A stretch of DNA of 57,061 nt, from positions 1-57,061 of the forward strand of contig NZ_BMMX01000016.1 in NCBI RefSeq assembly GCF_014646155.1, written 5' to 3'. The position numbers were made by a program, and so were the translations under genes. Position 1 is the first letter of the stretch, and every line of letters begins with the position of its first letter. Source of the DNA: Mangrovihabitans endophyticus (GTDB lineage: Bacteria; Actinomycetota; Actinomycetes; Mycobacteriales; Micromonosporaceae). The notes beneath the pieces are model-generated. The model did not search any database and was not told where the DNA came from. It worked only from the letters and a program-made list of their open reading frames with translations. This document shows positions 8,023 through 15,215 of the stretch, piece after piece.

Positions 8023-9042
8023 GTGAAGCGGCCCACGATCGCCGACATCGCGCAGCGGGCAGGAGTGTCCAAGGGCGCGGTGTCCTATGCGCTGAACGGT
8101 CAGCCCGGCGTCTCCGAGGCGACGCGCAAGCGCATCGTCGCCATCGCCCAGGAGATCGGGTTCAACCCCAACAGCGCCGCCCGTGCGCTCTCCGGCGCCA
8201 CCGCCAAGGCCGTCGGGCTCACCCTGTGCCGACCCGCCCGGATCCTGTCCATCGAACCGTTCTTCATGGGACTCATCAGCGGCTTCGAGGCCGAACTCGC
8301 GGCCCGGTCGTACGCCCTCACGCTGCAGGTGGTGGCCACCCCGGAGAACGAGGTCGAGGTCTACCGGCGGTGGTGGGGCGAGCGCCGGGTGGACGGTGTC
8401 TTCGTGTCCGACCTGCGCGACGACGACGTACGCATCCCGGTGCTGCAGACGCTGCGACTGCCGGCGGTGGTGATCGGCGGTCCCGGCGACACCGGATCGA
8501 TCACCCAGGTCTGGTCCGACGACGCCGGCGCCGTCGCGGAGGCCGTGCGCTATCTGGTGGCGCTGGGCCACCGGCGCATCGCCCGCGTCGGCGGGCTGCC
8601 CGACCTGTTGCACACGCAGAGCCGCACCCGCGCCTTCACCGACGTGTGCATGGCGCTGGGCCTGGAGACCGCGGTCACGGTGCCGTCCGACTACACCGGC
8701 GAGGAAGGCGGACGGGCGACCCGGCGGCTGCTCATCGGCGCGGAGCGGCCCACCGCGATCATCTACGACAACGACGTGATGGCAGTCGCCGGGCTGGCCG
8801 TGGCCCAGGAGATGGGCATCCGGGTGCCGGCCGATCTGTCCATCGTGGCCTGGGACGACTCCCCGCTCTGCTCCCTGGTGCACCCGTCGCTGACGGCGCT
8901 CAGCCGGGACATCTCCGAGTACGGCGCGCAAGCCGCCCGGCAACTCCTGGCGGCCGTGGACGGCGAACAGGTGACAAGCGTCGAAGCGGGCACCGCCCAT
9001 CTGACACCACGCGGCAGCACCGCACCGCCGCGTACCCGGTGA
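8023..9042 (+). CDS. LacI-family transcriptional regulator
   Basis: Likely the local repressor of the sugar-uptake and beta-mannosidase operon, released by a sugar ligand. The 339-residue protein starts with a classic LacI helix-turn-helix (TIADIAQRAGVSKGAVSYAL, residues 5-24) and hinge helix, followed by a periplasmic-binding-protein-like effector domain. The GTG at 8023 is chosen because GAGGGAG sits just upstream (8011-8017) and the DNA-binding domain begins there; an in-frame start at 7975 would add 16 residues that match no family domain. It is divergent from the transporter genes, with a CG-centred palindrome between them. Confidence 0.9.
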   Translation: MKRPTIADIAQRAGVSKGAVSYALNGQPGVSEATRKRIVAIAQEIGFNPNSAARALSGATAKAVGLTLCRPARILSIEPFFMGLISGFEAELAARSYALTLQVVATPENEVEVYRRWWGERRVDGVFVSDLRDDDVRIPVLQTLRLPAVVIGGPGDTGSITQVWSDDAGAVAEAVRYLVALGHRRIARVGGLPDLLHTQSRTRAFTDVCMALGLETAVTVPSDYTGEEGGRATRRLLIGAERPTAIIYDNDVMAVAGLAVAQEMGIRVPADLSIVAWDDSPLCSLVHPSLTALSRDISEYGAQAARQLLAAVDGEQVTSVEAGTAHLTPRGSTAPPRTR

Positions 9043-9073
9043 GCCGGCACCGCCGCTCCGCCGCGCCCTGGCG

Positions 9074-11773
9074 TCAGTGCGAGCGCTCGGACCGGTGCGT
9101 GTCCAGATAGGCCTCGATGCGCTCGGCCGGGGCGGGACGGGCCAGCGCGAAGCCCTGCCCGTACAGGCAACCGGCCGCGCGGGCCCGATCGATCTCCTCC
9201 TCGGTCTCCAGACCCTTGGCGACGATCTCCAGGCCCAGCCGGCGGCCGAGGCTGACCACCACCTCGACCACCGCCGGGCCGACGATGGGCTCGGTCGGGG
9301 CGTTCATCAGTGTCCGGTCCAGCTTCAACATGTCGACCGGCAGCCGGCGCAGATGGGACAGCGATGCCTGCCCGGCGCCGAAGTCGTCGAGCGCGGCGCG
9401 GATGCCCAGCTTGCGCAGCGCGGCGAGGGCGGCGACCACGGCCGGCACGTCCTCGGCCACCCACGGCTCGGCCACCTCGACGACCAGCCGCTCCGGGGCG
9501 AGGCCGTGCCGCGCCAGGACGGCGGCGACCCGGTCCGGGAAGCCCGTGGCGAGCAGCTCGCGCGGCGCCACGTTGACCGACAACCAGAAACCGTCGTCCC
9601 CGGTGGACCAGTCGGCTAGGCGCCGGCAGGCCGCGTCCAGAACCCACTCGTCCAGCTCGCCGGCGATCCCGACGGCGCGGGCGATGGGCAGCATCTCGCC
9701 GGGCAGGATGGTGCCGAGCGTCGGATGCCGCCAGCGCACCAGCGCCTCGATGCCCACCGGCGTCTTGTCGCGCAGGTTGACCACCGGCTGGAACACCAGA
9801 TCCAGCTCACGGTTGTCGGCGGCGTTCAGCAACTGGTGTTCCAGATCCATGCGGCGATGCAGCTTGATCTCGACGTCCGTGTCGTACCACTCGACCCGGT
9901 CCCGGCCCAACTGGCGCGCACGGCTGCGCGCCAGGTCGGCATGCCGCATCACCTCGTCCGAGTCGGAGCCCCCGCTGAGCTCCGCGAGCCCGACGCTGGT
10001 GTGCAGCTCGACGATCACGCCGGGCAGGTGGTACGGCTCCATCAGCAGCGTCACCAGCCGGGTGGCCAGCGCGTACGCCAGCACCGCGCCGTCGGCGGTG
10101 AGCACCGCGAACTCGTCACCGCCCAGCCGCGCCGGGACGTCCTCGGCGCCCAGCAGGCTGCGGATCCGGCTGCCCACCTCGATCAGCACCGTGTCGCCGA
10201 CGTCCCGGCCGTGCGCCTTGTTGATGTCCGCGAGGCCGTGCAGCCCGATCACCAGCAGCGAGCCCTGCTGACCGGCGCGCCGCCGGTACGCGAGCAGGTC
10301 ACGCATCAGCGCGCGGTGGTTCGCCAAGCCGGTCAGCTGATCGGTGCAGTGGAGCATGTGCAGCGCACGTTCAAGCTGGCGGCGTTCCCCCACATCCCGG
10401 ACGTGCACCACCAGGGCGGCGACTTCGGGCACGCCGCGCTGATCGGAAACCGTGGACTCGGTGTCCCGCCACACCCCGTTACCGTCCCGGATGCGGGCGT
10501 TGATCAGCGCGGGCGGGCCGTCGGCGTGGTCGCCGGAGAGCACCGCCTCGATCACCGCCTGCGCGTTGGCCGCGTCGTCGGGGTGCAGCAGGTCCCGAAA
10601 GTTGCGGCCCAGCACCTGCGCGTCGGCGAGCCCGAACAGCCGCGCCGACGCGGGCGACTGCCAGTCGATGGTGAGACGCTCGTCGAGCACCAGCGTGAGA
10701 TCGGTGGCGCCGGCCACCAGCGACCGGAAATGCGCCTCGTTGGTGCGCAGCCGACCGGCGTACCGGCGGATGTCGCTGACCGCGAGCAGCTCCCGCATCA
10801 CCAGCGTGCCGACCATGGCGAAGCCCAGGGCGACGGCGGTGGTGTCGAAACTGCCGACCACGATCCAGTGGTAGACCGCGGCCAGCAATCCGAGCCCGGC
10901 CGGAATGGTGAGCAGCGGATAGCCGGCCGGATTCGGCTCGGTCGCGCGCACGTCGCGCCACGGCGCCGACGGGATCGCGCCCGGCGTCTCCCCCGGCGGC
11001 TCGGCACTCGGCCGGGCCTGGCCGACGGTGCGATGCGCGCCCCCGGCCGCCGTCACCGCCAACCCGACGACCGCCGGCACCCCCAGCGTCACCAGCGCCG
11101 CGCCCGCATGCCCCAGGACGACCAGGTTGGTCGCGACGGTGAGCGCGGCAAGCGTCACCACGACACCCCACCCGCATCGCGCTGCCGGGCCGTCGTGCGG
11201 CCGCACGCCGAGCAGCACGACGATCATGATCGACACGGCCGTGGCGCCGACGAGCGTCGGCGGCAGCGCGACCATCTCGGCGGCGCTCACCGGCCGGACC
11301 AGCCACGCCGCGAACCCCAGGCTGATGCCGAGGCCGACCCCGTCGAACACGCGGCGAAACCGGACCGGCCAGGTGGCGGCCCCGCCGGGCAGCACCATCG
11401 CCCCGGCGACGCCGAGCACTCCCGCGAGGGCCAGGACGGCCGTGACGGGCAGCGATGTCGACGGTGCGACCAGGGGCAGCACGGCCCACACCCCGGCGGA
11501 CAAGGCGGCTGCCGTCAGCAGTCCGACGGCGCGGCGATCATGCACGCCGGCAGGGACAGGACCACGTCCGTCGTGGTGCGTCACGGCGGGCAGCCCCAGC
11601 ATCGCGGCCGCCCACAGAGCAGACATTCCGACGCCCACGGCAACCGCGACCCGCGGCGCGATCAGGCCGCCCAGGCCGGCCAGCAGGACCAGAACGGCGG
11701 CGGCGGGCACGACGAAATGCGCCGCCCGGACGGCGGTCCGGGTGCGGATGTGCTCGTGAAACGGCGGTGCCAC
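9074..11773 (-). CDS. Membrane PAS-GGDEF-EAL protein, probably catalytically inactive
   Basis: An 899-residue cyclic-di-GMP-type signalling protein. An N-terminal block of about eight membrane helices (to about 240), a soluble linker, two more hydrophobic segments (about 295-340), a PAS domain (about 345-465), a GGDEF domain (about 475-635) and an EAL domain (about 645-890) are visible. The RLGGDEF and IEALVRW motifs remain. However, the first metal-binding Asp of the GGDEF domain (DLD in active enzymes) reads GLH, and the EAL general-base Glu of the EGVET motif is Lys (AKGLET). Both reactions are therefore doubtful and a binding or scaffold role is likely. The GTG start has AGGAGAT upstream. 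It is convergent with the LacI regulator. Confidence 0.88.
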   Translation of the reverse strand: MAPPFHEHIRTRTAVRAAHFVVPAAAVLVLLAGLGGLIAPRVAVAVGVGMSALWAAAMLGLPAVTHHDGRGPVPAGVHDRRAVGLLTAAALSAGVWAVLPLVAPSTSLPVTAVLALAGVLGVAGAMVLPGGAATWPVRFRRVFDGVGLGISLGFAAWLVRPVSAAEMVALPPTLVGATAVSIMIVVLLGVRPHDGPAARCGWGVVVTLAALTVATNLVVLGHAGAALVTLGVPAVVGLAVTAAGGAHRTVGQARPSAEPPGETPGAIPSAPWRDVRATEPNPAGYPLLTIPAGLGLLAAVYHWIVVGSFDTTAVALGFAMVGTLVMRELLAVSDIRRYAGRLRTNEAHFRSLVAGATDLTLVLDERLTIDWQSPASARLFGLADAQVLGRNFRDLLHPDDAANAQAVIEAVLSGDHADGPPALINARIRDGNGVWRDTESTVSDQRGVPEVAALVVHVRDVGERRQLERALHMLHCTDQLTGLANHRALMRDLLAYRRRAGQQGSLLVIGLHGLADINKAHGRDVGDTVLIEVGSRIRSLLGAEDVPARLGGDEFAVLTADGAVLAYALATRLVTLLMEPYHLPGVIVELHTSVGLAELSGGSDSDEVMRHADLARSRARQLGRDRVEWYDTDVEIKLHRRMDLEHQLLNAADNRELDLVFQPVVNLRDKTPVGIEALVRWRHPTLGTILPGEMLPIARAVGIAGELDEWVLDAACRRLADWSTGDDGFWLSVNVAPRELLATGFPDRVAAVLARHGLAPERLVVEVAEPWVAEDVPAVVAALAALRKLGIRAALDDFGAGQASLSHLRRLPVDMLKLDRTLMNAPTEPIVGPAVVEVVVSLGRRLGLEIVAKGLETEEEIDRARAAGCLYGQGFALARPAPAERIEAYLDTHRSERSH

Positions 11774-11969
11774 GTCAGCGAGATCTCCTGCACGTGCGAG
11801 GGGAAGGGAGTGAGACCCACACCGGGCAACGAACTTCCCTCGATCAGGTTACGTGTGGTCGCAAATCCTCCGCATACTCGGATCGTCGGGTATGGACCGT
11901 CGACACGCAAACACGAAAACGGGCATTACCCCGTCCGGGGTGCTCCCCGCCGAATGCGAGGATGGGCGG

Positions 11970-12365
11970 GTGAGCAACAAGCCCGTGCTGCGCCTGCGGA
12001 AGACCGGGGCGTTACTGGTCGTCGCGCTGATCGCCGTCGTCGGGACGGTGCCCCTTGCCGGAGCGCGCTGGCAACTGACCCCGCTGTTGCTGATTCCGCT
12101 GCTCTTCGGCTTCTGGGTGCTGCGCTCGGGCACCGACGTGGACGCGACGTCGCTGCGAGTGCGGGCGTTGTTCGGCACCACCGAGGTGCCCTGGTCCCGG
12201 GTGCGCGCCTTGGCGCCGGACGAACGCGGCCGGGTCTCGGCACTACTCGACAACGGTCATATGATCCACCTCACGGGTGTCACTCGACAGAACCTGCCGG
12301 CGGTCCTGGCGGCCGGCGGTCAACAGGTGTCGCAGGACGACGAGACGACCAGCCCCAGCCCCTAG
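11970..12365 (+). CDS. Small PH-domain-like membrane protein
   Basis: A 131-residue protein with two adjacent hydrophobic segments (about 10-27 and 34-49) followed by a short domain whose pattern (SGTDVDATSLRVRALFGTTEVPW...) matches the bacterial PH-like family common in actinobacteria. Its role is unknown. The GTG at 11970 starts immediately before the basic residues that precede the first membrane helix. GAGGAT, 6 nt before the GTG, might be a weak -10 box. It is divergent from the PAS-GGDEF-EAL gene across 196 bp, in which I see no other feature. Confidence 0.7.
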   Translation: MSNKPVLRLRKTGALLVVALIAVVGTVPLAGARWQLTPLLLIPLLFGFWVLRSGTDVDATSLRVRALFGTTEVPWSRVRALAPDERGRVSALLDNGHMIHLTGVTRQNLPAVLAAGGQQVSQDDETTSPSP

Positions 12366-12507
12366 GCACGTCCACAACCCCGGTTCACAAGTTCGGCGAC
12401 GGCCCTCCCCGGCCGGTCGCCCACCTGACAACGCCCACCCAGGTGACCCTGCCATCGCCCGGCGACCCCGCCGCCCCGACCGACCCCCGCAGCCGCCCCA
12501 GCGGACC

Positions 12508-12587
12508 CCGCAGCCGCCACGGCCGACCCCCGCAACCGCTCGACGATCCCGCAGCCGCCACGGCCGACCCCGCAGCCGCTCGACGAT
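12508..12587. repeat. Two direct copies of a ~40-bp sequence
   Basis: 12508-12547 and 12549-12587 are nearly identical, each running from CCGCAGCCGCCACGG to GCTCGACGAT. They lie in the 490-bp gap between the PH-like gene and the hydroxyacid dehydrogenase, which contains no credible gene and is made of successive repeats. Confidence 0.7.
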
Positions 12588-12653
12588 CTTGGATATTGTG
12601 GCCCGAAAAGTGGTGATAACCGCCGCTTATTCCCCCCACCAACTTCAAGATCG
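12584..12653. repeat. ~70-bp palindromic element, copy A
   Basis: Bounded by inverted CGATCTTG and CAAGATCG ends, with an AT-richer interior than the surroundings, including ATTGTGG, GCCCG, GTGATAA and TTAT. A related copy follows 25 bp downstream. The arrangement resembles a REP- or MITE-like dispersed element; whether other copies exist in the genome cannot be seen here. Confidence 0.65.
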
Positions 12654-12678
12654 CCGGGGAGCGGCGCCGGCCGGTTGC

Positions 12679-12749
12679 CGATCTTGAGGATTGTGTGCCC
12701 GCTTCGGGTTGATAAGAGGCGATAAGCCCGACCGTAAAGTTCAAGATCG
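12679..12749. repeat. ~70-bp palindromic element, copy B
   Basis: Has the same CGATCTTG and CAAGATCG terminal inverted repeats as copy A and a similar interior (ATTGTG, GCCCG, TTGATAA, CGATAAGC), same orientation, 71 bp. Differences across the middle show that the two copies are diverged rather than a recent duplication. Confidence 0.65.
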
Positions 12750-12775
12750 ACGCGGTCGCAGGGGGCGACGCGAGC

Positions 12776-12855
12776 GGGCGACGCGGGCGACGCGGGCGAC
12801 GCGGGCGACGCGGGCGACGCGGGCGACGCGGGCGACGCGGGCGACGCGGGCGACG
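12776..12855. repeat. 9-bp tandem repeat (GGGCGACGC)
   Basis: Eight full copies of GGGCGACGC plus 8 bases of a ninth, perfectly repeated, ending 2 bp before the stop codon of the convergently oriented hydroxyacid dehydrogenase. In one frame it would read Ala-Thr-Arg repeatedly, but no gene is credible. The perfect repetition suggests recent expansion and copy-number variability. Confidence 0.85.
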
Positions 12856-12857
12856 AG

Positions 12858-13784
12858 TCAGTATCCGTTCGCGACTTTGTTGATCAAGGGGTCGCCCGCC
12901 GTGAAGCGGCGTAGCTGGTCACCCACCAACGCGTACCCGCGCCGCAGCAGGCCCTGCACGTTGCCGCCGACGTGCGGAGTGATCAGCACATTCGGCAGGT
13001 GCCACAACGGGTGACCGGGCGGCAACGGCTCCGGGTCGGTGACGTCCAGGGCCGCCGAGATCCGGCCCGACGCCAGCTCGGTCAGCAGCGCCGCGGTGTC
13101 CACCACCGGTCCGCGCGAGGCGTTCACCAGCAGCGCGCCGTCCGGGAGCGCCGCCAGGAACCCGCCGTCCACCATGCCCCGCGTCTGCTCGGTCAGCGGC
13201 ACCACCAGAACTACCACGTCGGCGTCCGGCAGCAGCGACGGCAGATCGTCGACGCCGTGCACGCCCTCGTCCGGGCGCGCCGTGCGAGCTACCCGGGTCA
13301 TGGTGACCTCGAACGGCGCCATCCGGTCCTCGATGGCTCGCCCGATCGATCCGGCGCCGATCAGCAGCACGCGCCCGCCGGTCAGTTCCGGTGTCGGCGT
13401 GACCGCTCTCGGCGACCATTGTTCCCGGTCCTGGGCGCGCACGAAGAAGGCGAAGCGACGCAGCGCGGCCAGCACGGCCGTCATCACCCACTCGGAGGTG
13501 GAGGCGTCGTGGACGCCGCGGGCGTCGCAGAGCGTCACGTCCGCCGGGACGTGCCCGGTCCACGCGTCCGCCCCCGCGGTCAGCAACTGAATCGCTCGCA
13601 GAGCCGTCATCTTGGGCAGCAGATCCGTCCCGCTGACCCGGGAGACGAAGGGTGGCACCCAGAAACCGACGTCCGCGGGGTCGGACGGCAACGAGATCGC
13701 GTCGGTGCAGACCTCGAGCTGAACATCGTCCGGCAGCCCGCCGAGCAGGTTCCGGCCTTCCTCATGAGCGATCCAAACCTTCAC
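12858..13784 (-). CDS. D-isomer-specific 2-hydroxyacid dehydrogenase
   Basis: NAD(P)-dependent reductase or dehydrogenase of 2-oxo/2-hydroxy acids; substrate unknown. The 308-residue protein has the nucleotide-binding GAGSIG motif (about residue 143) and the catalytic set Arg in NASRGPVVD, Glu in DPEPLPPGHPLW and His in ITPHVGGN. This layout is closest to the short phosphoglycerate-dehydrogenase-like or glyoxylate/hydroxypyruvate reductase group. The GTG start at 13784 has TAGGTT 6 nt upstream and no ribosome site, so a leaderless message is likely. The region just upstream is a 25-bp tandem repeat array. Confidence 0.9.
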   Translation of the reverse strand: MKVWIAHEEGRNLLGGLPDDVQLEVCTDAISLPSDPADVGFWVPPFVSRVSGTDLLPKMTALRAIQLLTAGADAWTGHVPADVTLCDARGVHDASTSEWVMTAVLAALRRFAFFVRAQDREQWSPRAVTPTPELTGGRVLLIGAGSIGRAIEDRMAPFEVTMTRVARTARPDEGVHGVDDLPSLLPDADVVVLVVPLTEQTRGMVDGGFLAALPDGALLVNASRGPVVDTAALLTELASGRISAALDVTDPEPLPPGHPLWHLPNVLITPHVGGNVQGLLRRGYALVGDQLRRFTAGDPLINKVANGY

Positions 13785-13790
13785 CCACCC

Positions 13791-13796
13791 AACCTA
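13791..13796 (-). promoter_or_regulatory. Putative -10 box of hydroxyacid dehydrogenase
   Basis: Minus-strand TAGGTT lies 6 nt before the GTG start. The -35 region would fall inside the adjoining 25-bp tandem repeat, so repeat number could influence what lies upstream of the promoter. Confidence 0.5.
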
Positions 13797-13797
13797 T

Positions 13798-13882
13798 GCC
13801 GATCCTTGCGGATCCCACCTGTGCCGATCCTTGCGGATCCCACCTTTGCCGATCCTTGCGGATCCCACCTGTGCCGATCTTT
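13798..13882. repeat. 25-bp tandem repeat in divergent promoter region
   Basis: Three copies of a 25-bp unit (13798-13822, 13823-13847, 13848-13872) plus a partial fourth. Each contains GATCC-TTGC-GGATC, a 5-bp-arm hairpin. The array sits between the divergent hydroxyacid dehydrogenase and sugar dehydrogenase genes, touching the former's -10 box. Confidence 0.85.
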
Positions 13883-13985
13883 GTGCACCCGGGCCGTCAC
13901 CGGAGCGCCGGGAACCTCAGCCGACACGGCTACGCTGGGCCCAGGACAGCAGGACCACCGAACAGCGCGGGCCCGAGGAGGTCGT

Positions 13986-15170
13986 GTGATCGAGCGCAGC
14001 CGGCGGACCGGGGCGGCAGCGGTGGTGCTGAGCGCCGTACTGGCTGCCGGGTCGGCCTGCACCTTCGGCCCGCCGGATCCGGACGTGGCCGGCAAACCAC
14101 CGAACCTGCCTACGCCGTCGGCGGCTGAGGAGGGCGGCGCGGCGCCCGGTGGCCAGGACCAGAGCGGCCAGGAGGTCGTGGTGACGGTGCTGGCCAAGGG
14201 TCTGGACGTGCCGTGGGGCATGGCCTTCCTGCCGGACGGCTCAGCCCTGGTCACCGAGCGCGACACCGGGCGGATACTGCGGGTCGGTCCGGAGATAGAG
14301 AACGACAGCCTGAAGGTGACGCAGGAGCGACGGCTCAGCGAGCCGGAGCCGGGCGGCGACGGCGGACTGCTCGGCATCGCGGTCTCCCCCGACTACGAGA
14401 CCGATCAGACGGTATTCGTGTTTTACACGACGGCCGAGGACAATCGCGTGGCCAAGCTCACCCTCGACGGCGGCGATCCGGAGCCGATCCTGACCGGCAT
14501 TCCGAAGTCGCGCGACGCCGACGGCGGACAGTTGGCCTTCGGCCCCGACCATTACCTGTACGTGACCACGGGCGACGGCACCGAGAAGGGCACTCAGGCG
14601 CAGGACCCGAAGAGCCTCGGCGGCAAGATCCTACGCATCACCACGGACGGCAAGCCGGCACCCGGCAACCCCGTCAAGGACTCGCCGGTCTGGTCGTCCG
14701 GGCACCGCAACGTGCAGGGCATCGCCTGGAACGACGACGACACGATGTACGCCACCGAGTCCGGGCAGAAGCGGCTCGGCGAGCTCAACGTGATCGCCAA
14801 GGGCAAGAACTACGGCTGGCCCTCGGTCGAGGGCGACAGCGCCGACGGCGATTTCACCAATCCACTGGTCACCTGGCCGATCGCGGACTCGTCCTGTTCC
14901 GGCGTGGCGGTGCTGGAACGGCTCGTCGCCACGGCGTGCCTTCTCGGGCAACGCGTCTGGCTGGTGTCAACTACCCGTAACGGCACGGTGCTGGGTAGCC
15001 CTCAGGCGGTGCTCATCGGCGAGTACGGACGTCTGCGCGCGTTGGCACAGGCGCCGGACGGCTCCCTGTGGGTGACCACCTCGAACCAGGAGGACGGCGG
15101 CGAGCCCGGCCCGGACGACGACCGCATTCTGCGCCTGGTCTTCGCCGGCGGCGGCGCGGGCCGAAGTTGA
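13986..15170 (+). CDS. Secreted PQQ-dependent sugar dehydrogenase family protein
   Basis: A 394-residue glucose/sorbosone dehydrogenase-family beta-propeller, expected outside the membrane, which would oxidise an unknown sugar or sugar-like compound if PQQ is available. The N-terminus has a basic start and hydrophobic segment ending in LAAGSAC, possibly a lipoprotein site, then a Pro/Gly-rich linker. Propeller motifs include LDVPWGMAFLPDGSALVTER, GGLLGIAVSPDY and SSGHRNVQGIAW. The GTG at 13986 follows GAGGAGG. The longer open frame upstream runs through the 25-bp repeats and is not coding. The next gene is 45 bp downstream in the same direction. Confidence 0.88.
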   Translation: MIERSRRTGAAAVVLSAVLAAGSACTFGPPDPDVAGKPPNLPTPSAAEEGGAAPGGQDQSGQEVVVTVLAKGLDVPWGMAFLPDGSALVTERDTGRILRVGPEIENDSLKVTQERRLSEPEPGGDGGLLGIAVSPDYETDQTVFVFYTTAEDNRVAKLTLDGGDPEPILTGIPKSRDADGGQLAFGPDHYLYVTTGDGTEKGTQAQDPKSLGGKILRITTDGKPAPGNPVKDSPVWSSGHRNVQGIAWNDDDTMYATESGQKRLGELNVIAKGKNYGWPSVEGDSADGDFTNPLVTWPIADSSCSGVAVLERLVATACLLGQRVWLVSTTRNGTVLGSPQAVLIGEYGRLRALAQAPDGSLWVTTSNQEDGGEPGPDDDRILRLVFAGGGAGRS

Positions 15171-15215
15171 CCATGCGGGTTTCGACACGATCACCCGGGG
15201 GGAGGTGAGCCGACG

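Noticed and set aside
9074..11773. Calling this protein an active bifunctional cyclase/phosphodiesterase
   Set aside because: Residues needed for both reactions are changed (Asp to Gly in the cyclase metal site, Glu to Lys in the EAL base position), although the name motifs remain.
9725..12616. 963-codon plus-strand frame opposite the PAS-GGDEF-EAL gene
   Set aside because: Antisense shadow of a gene with clear PAS, GGDEF and EAL motifs; composition is typical of shadow frames.
12691..13014. Plus-strand reading frame with many Ala-Thr-Arg repeats
   Set aside because: It is the translation of the 9-bp tandem repeat running into the antisense of the hydroxyacid dehydrogenase; no start site, no family features.
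13798..13882. Coding region (Ala-Asp-Pro and Arg-Ser-Leu repeats) fused upstream of the sugar dehydrogenase
   Set aside because: The open frame exists only because the 25-bp array lacks stops; the gene has a GAGGAGG site and signal peptide at 13986.
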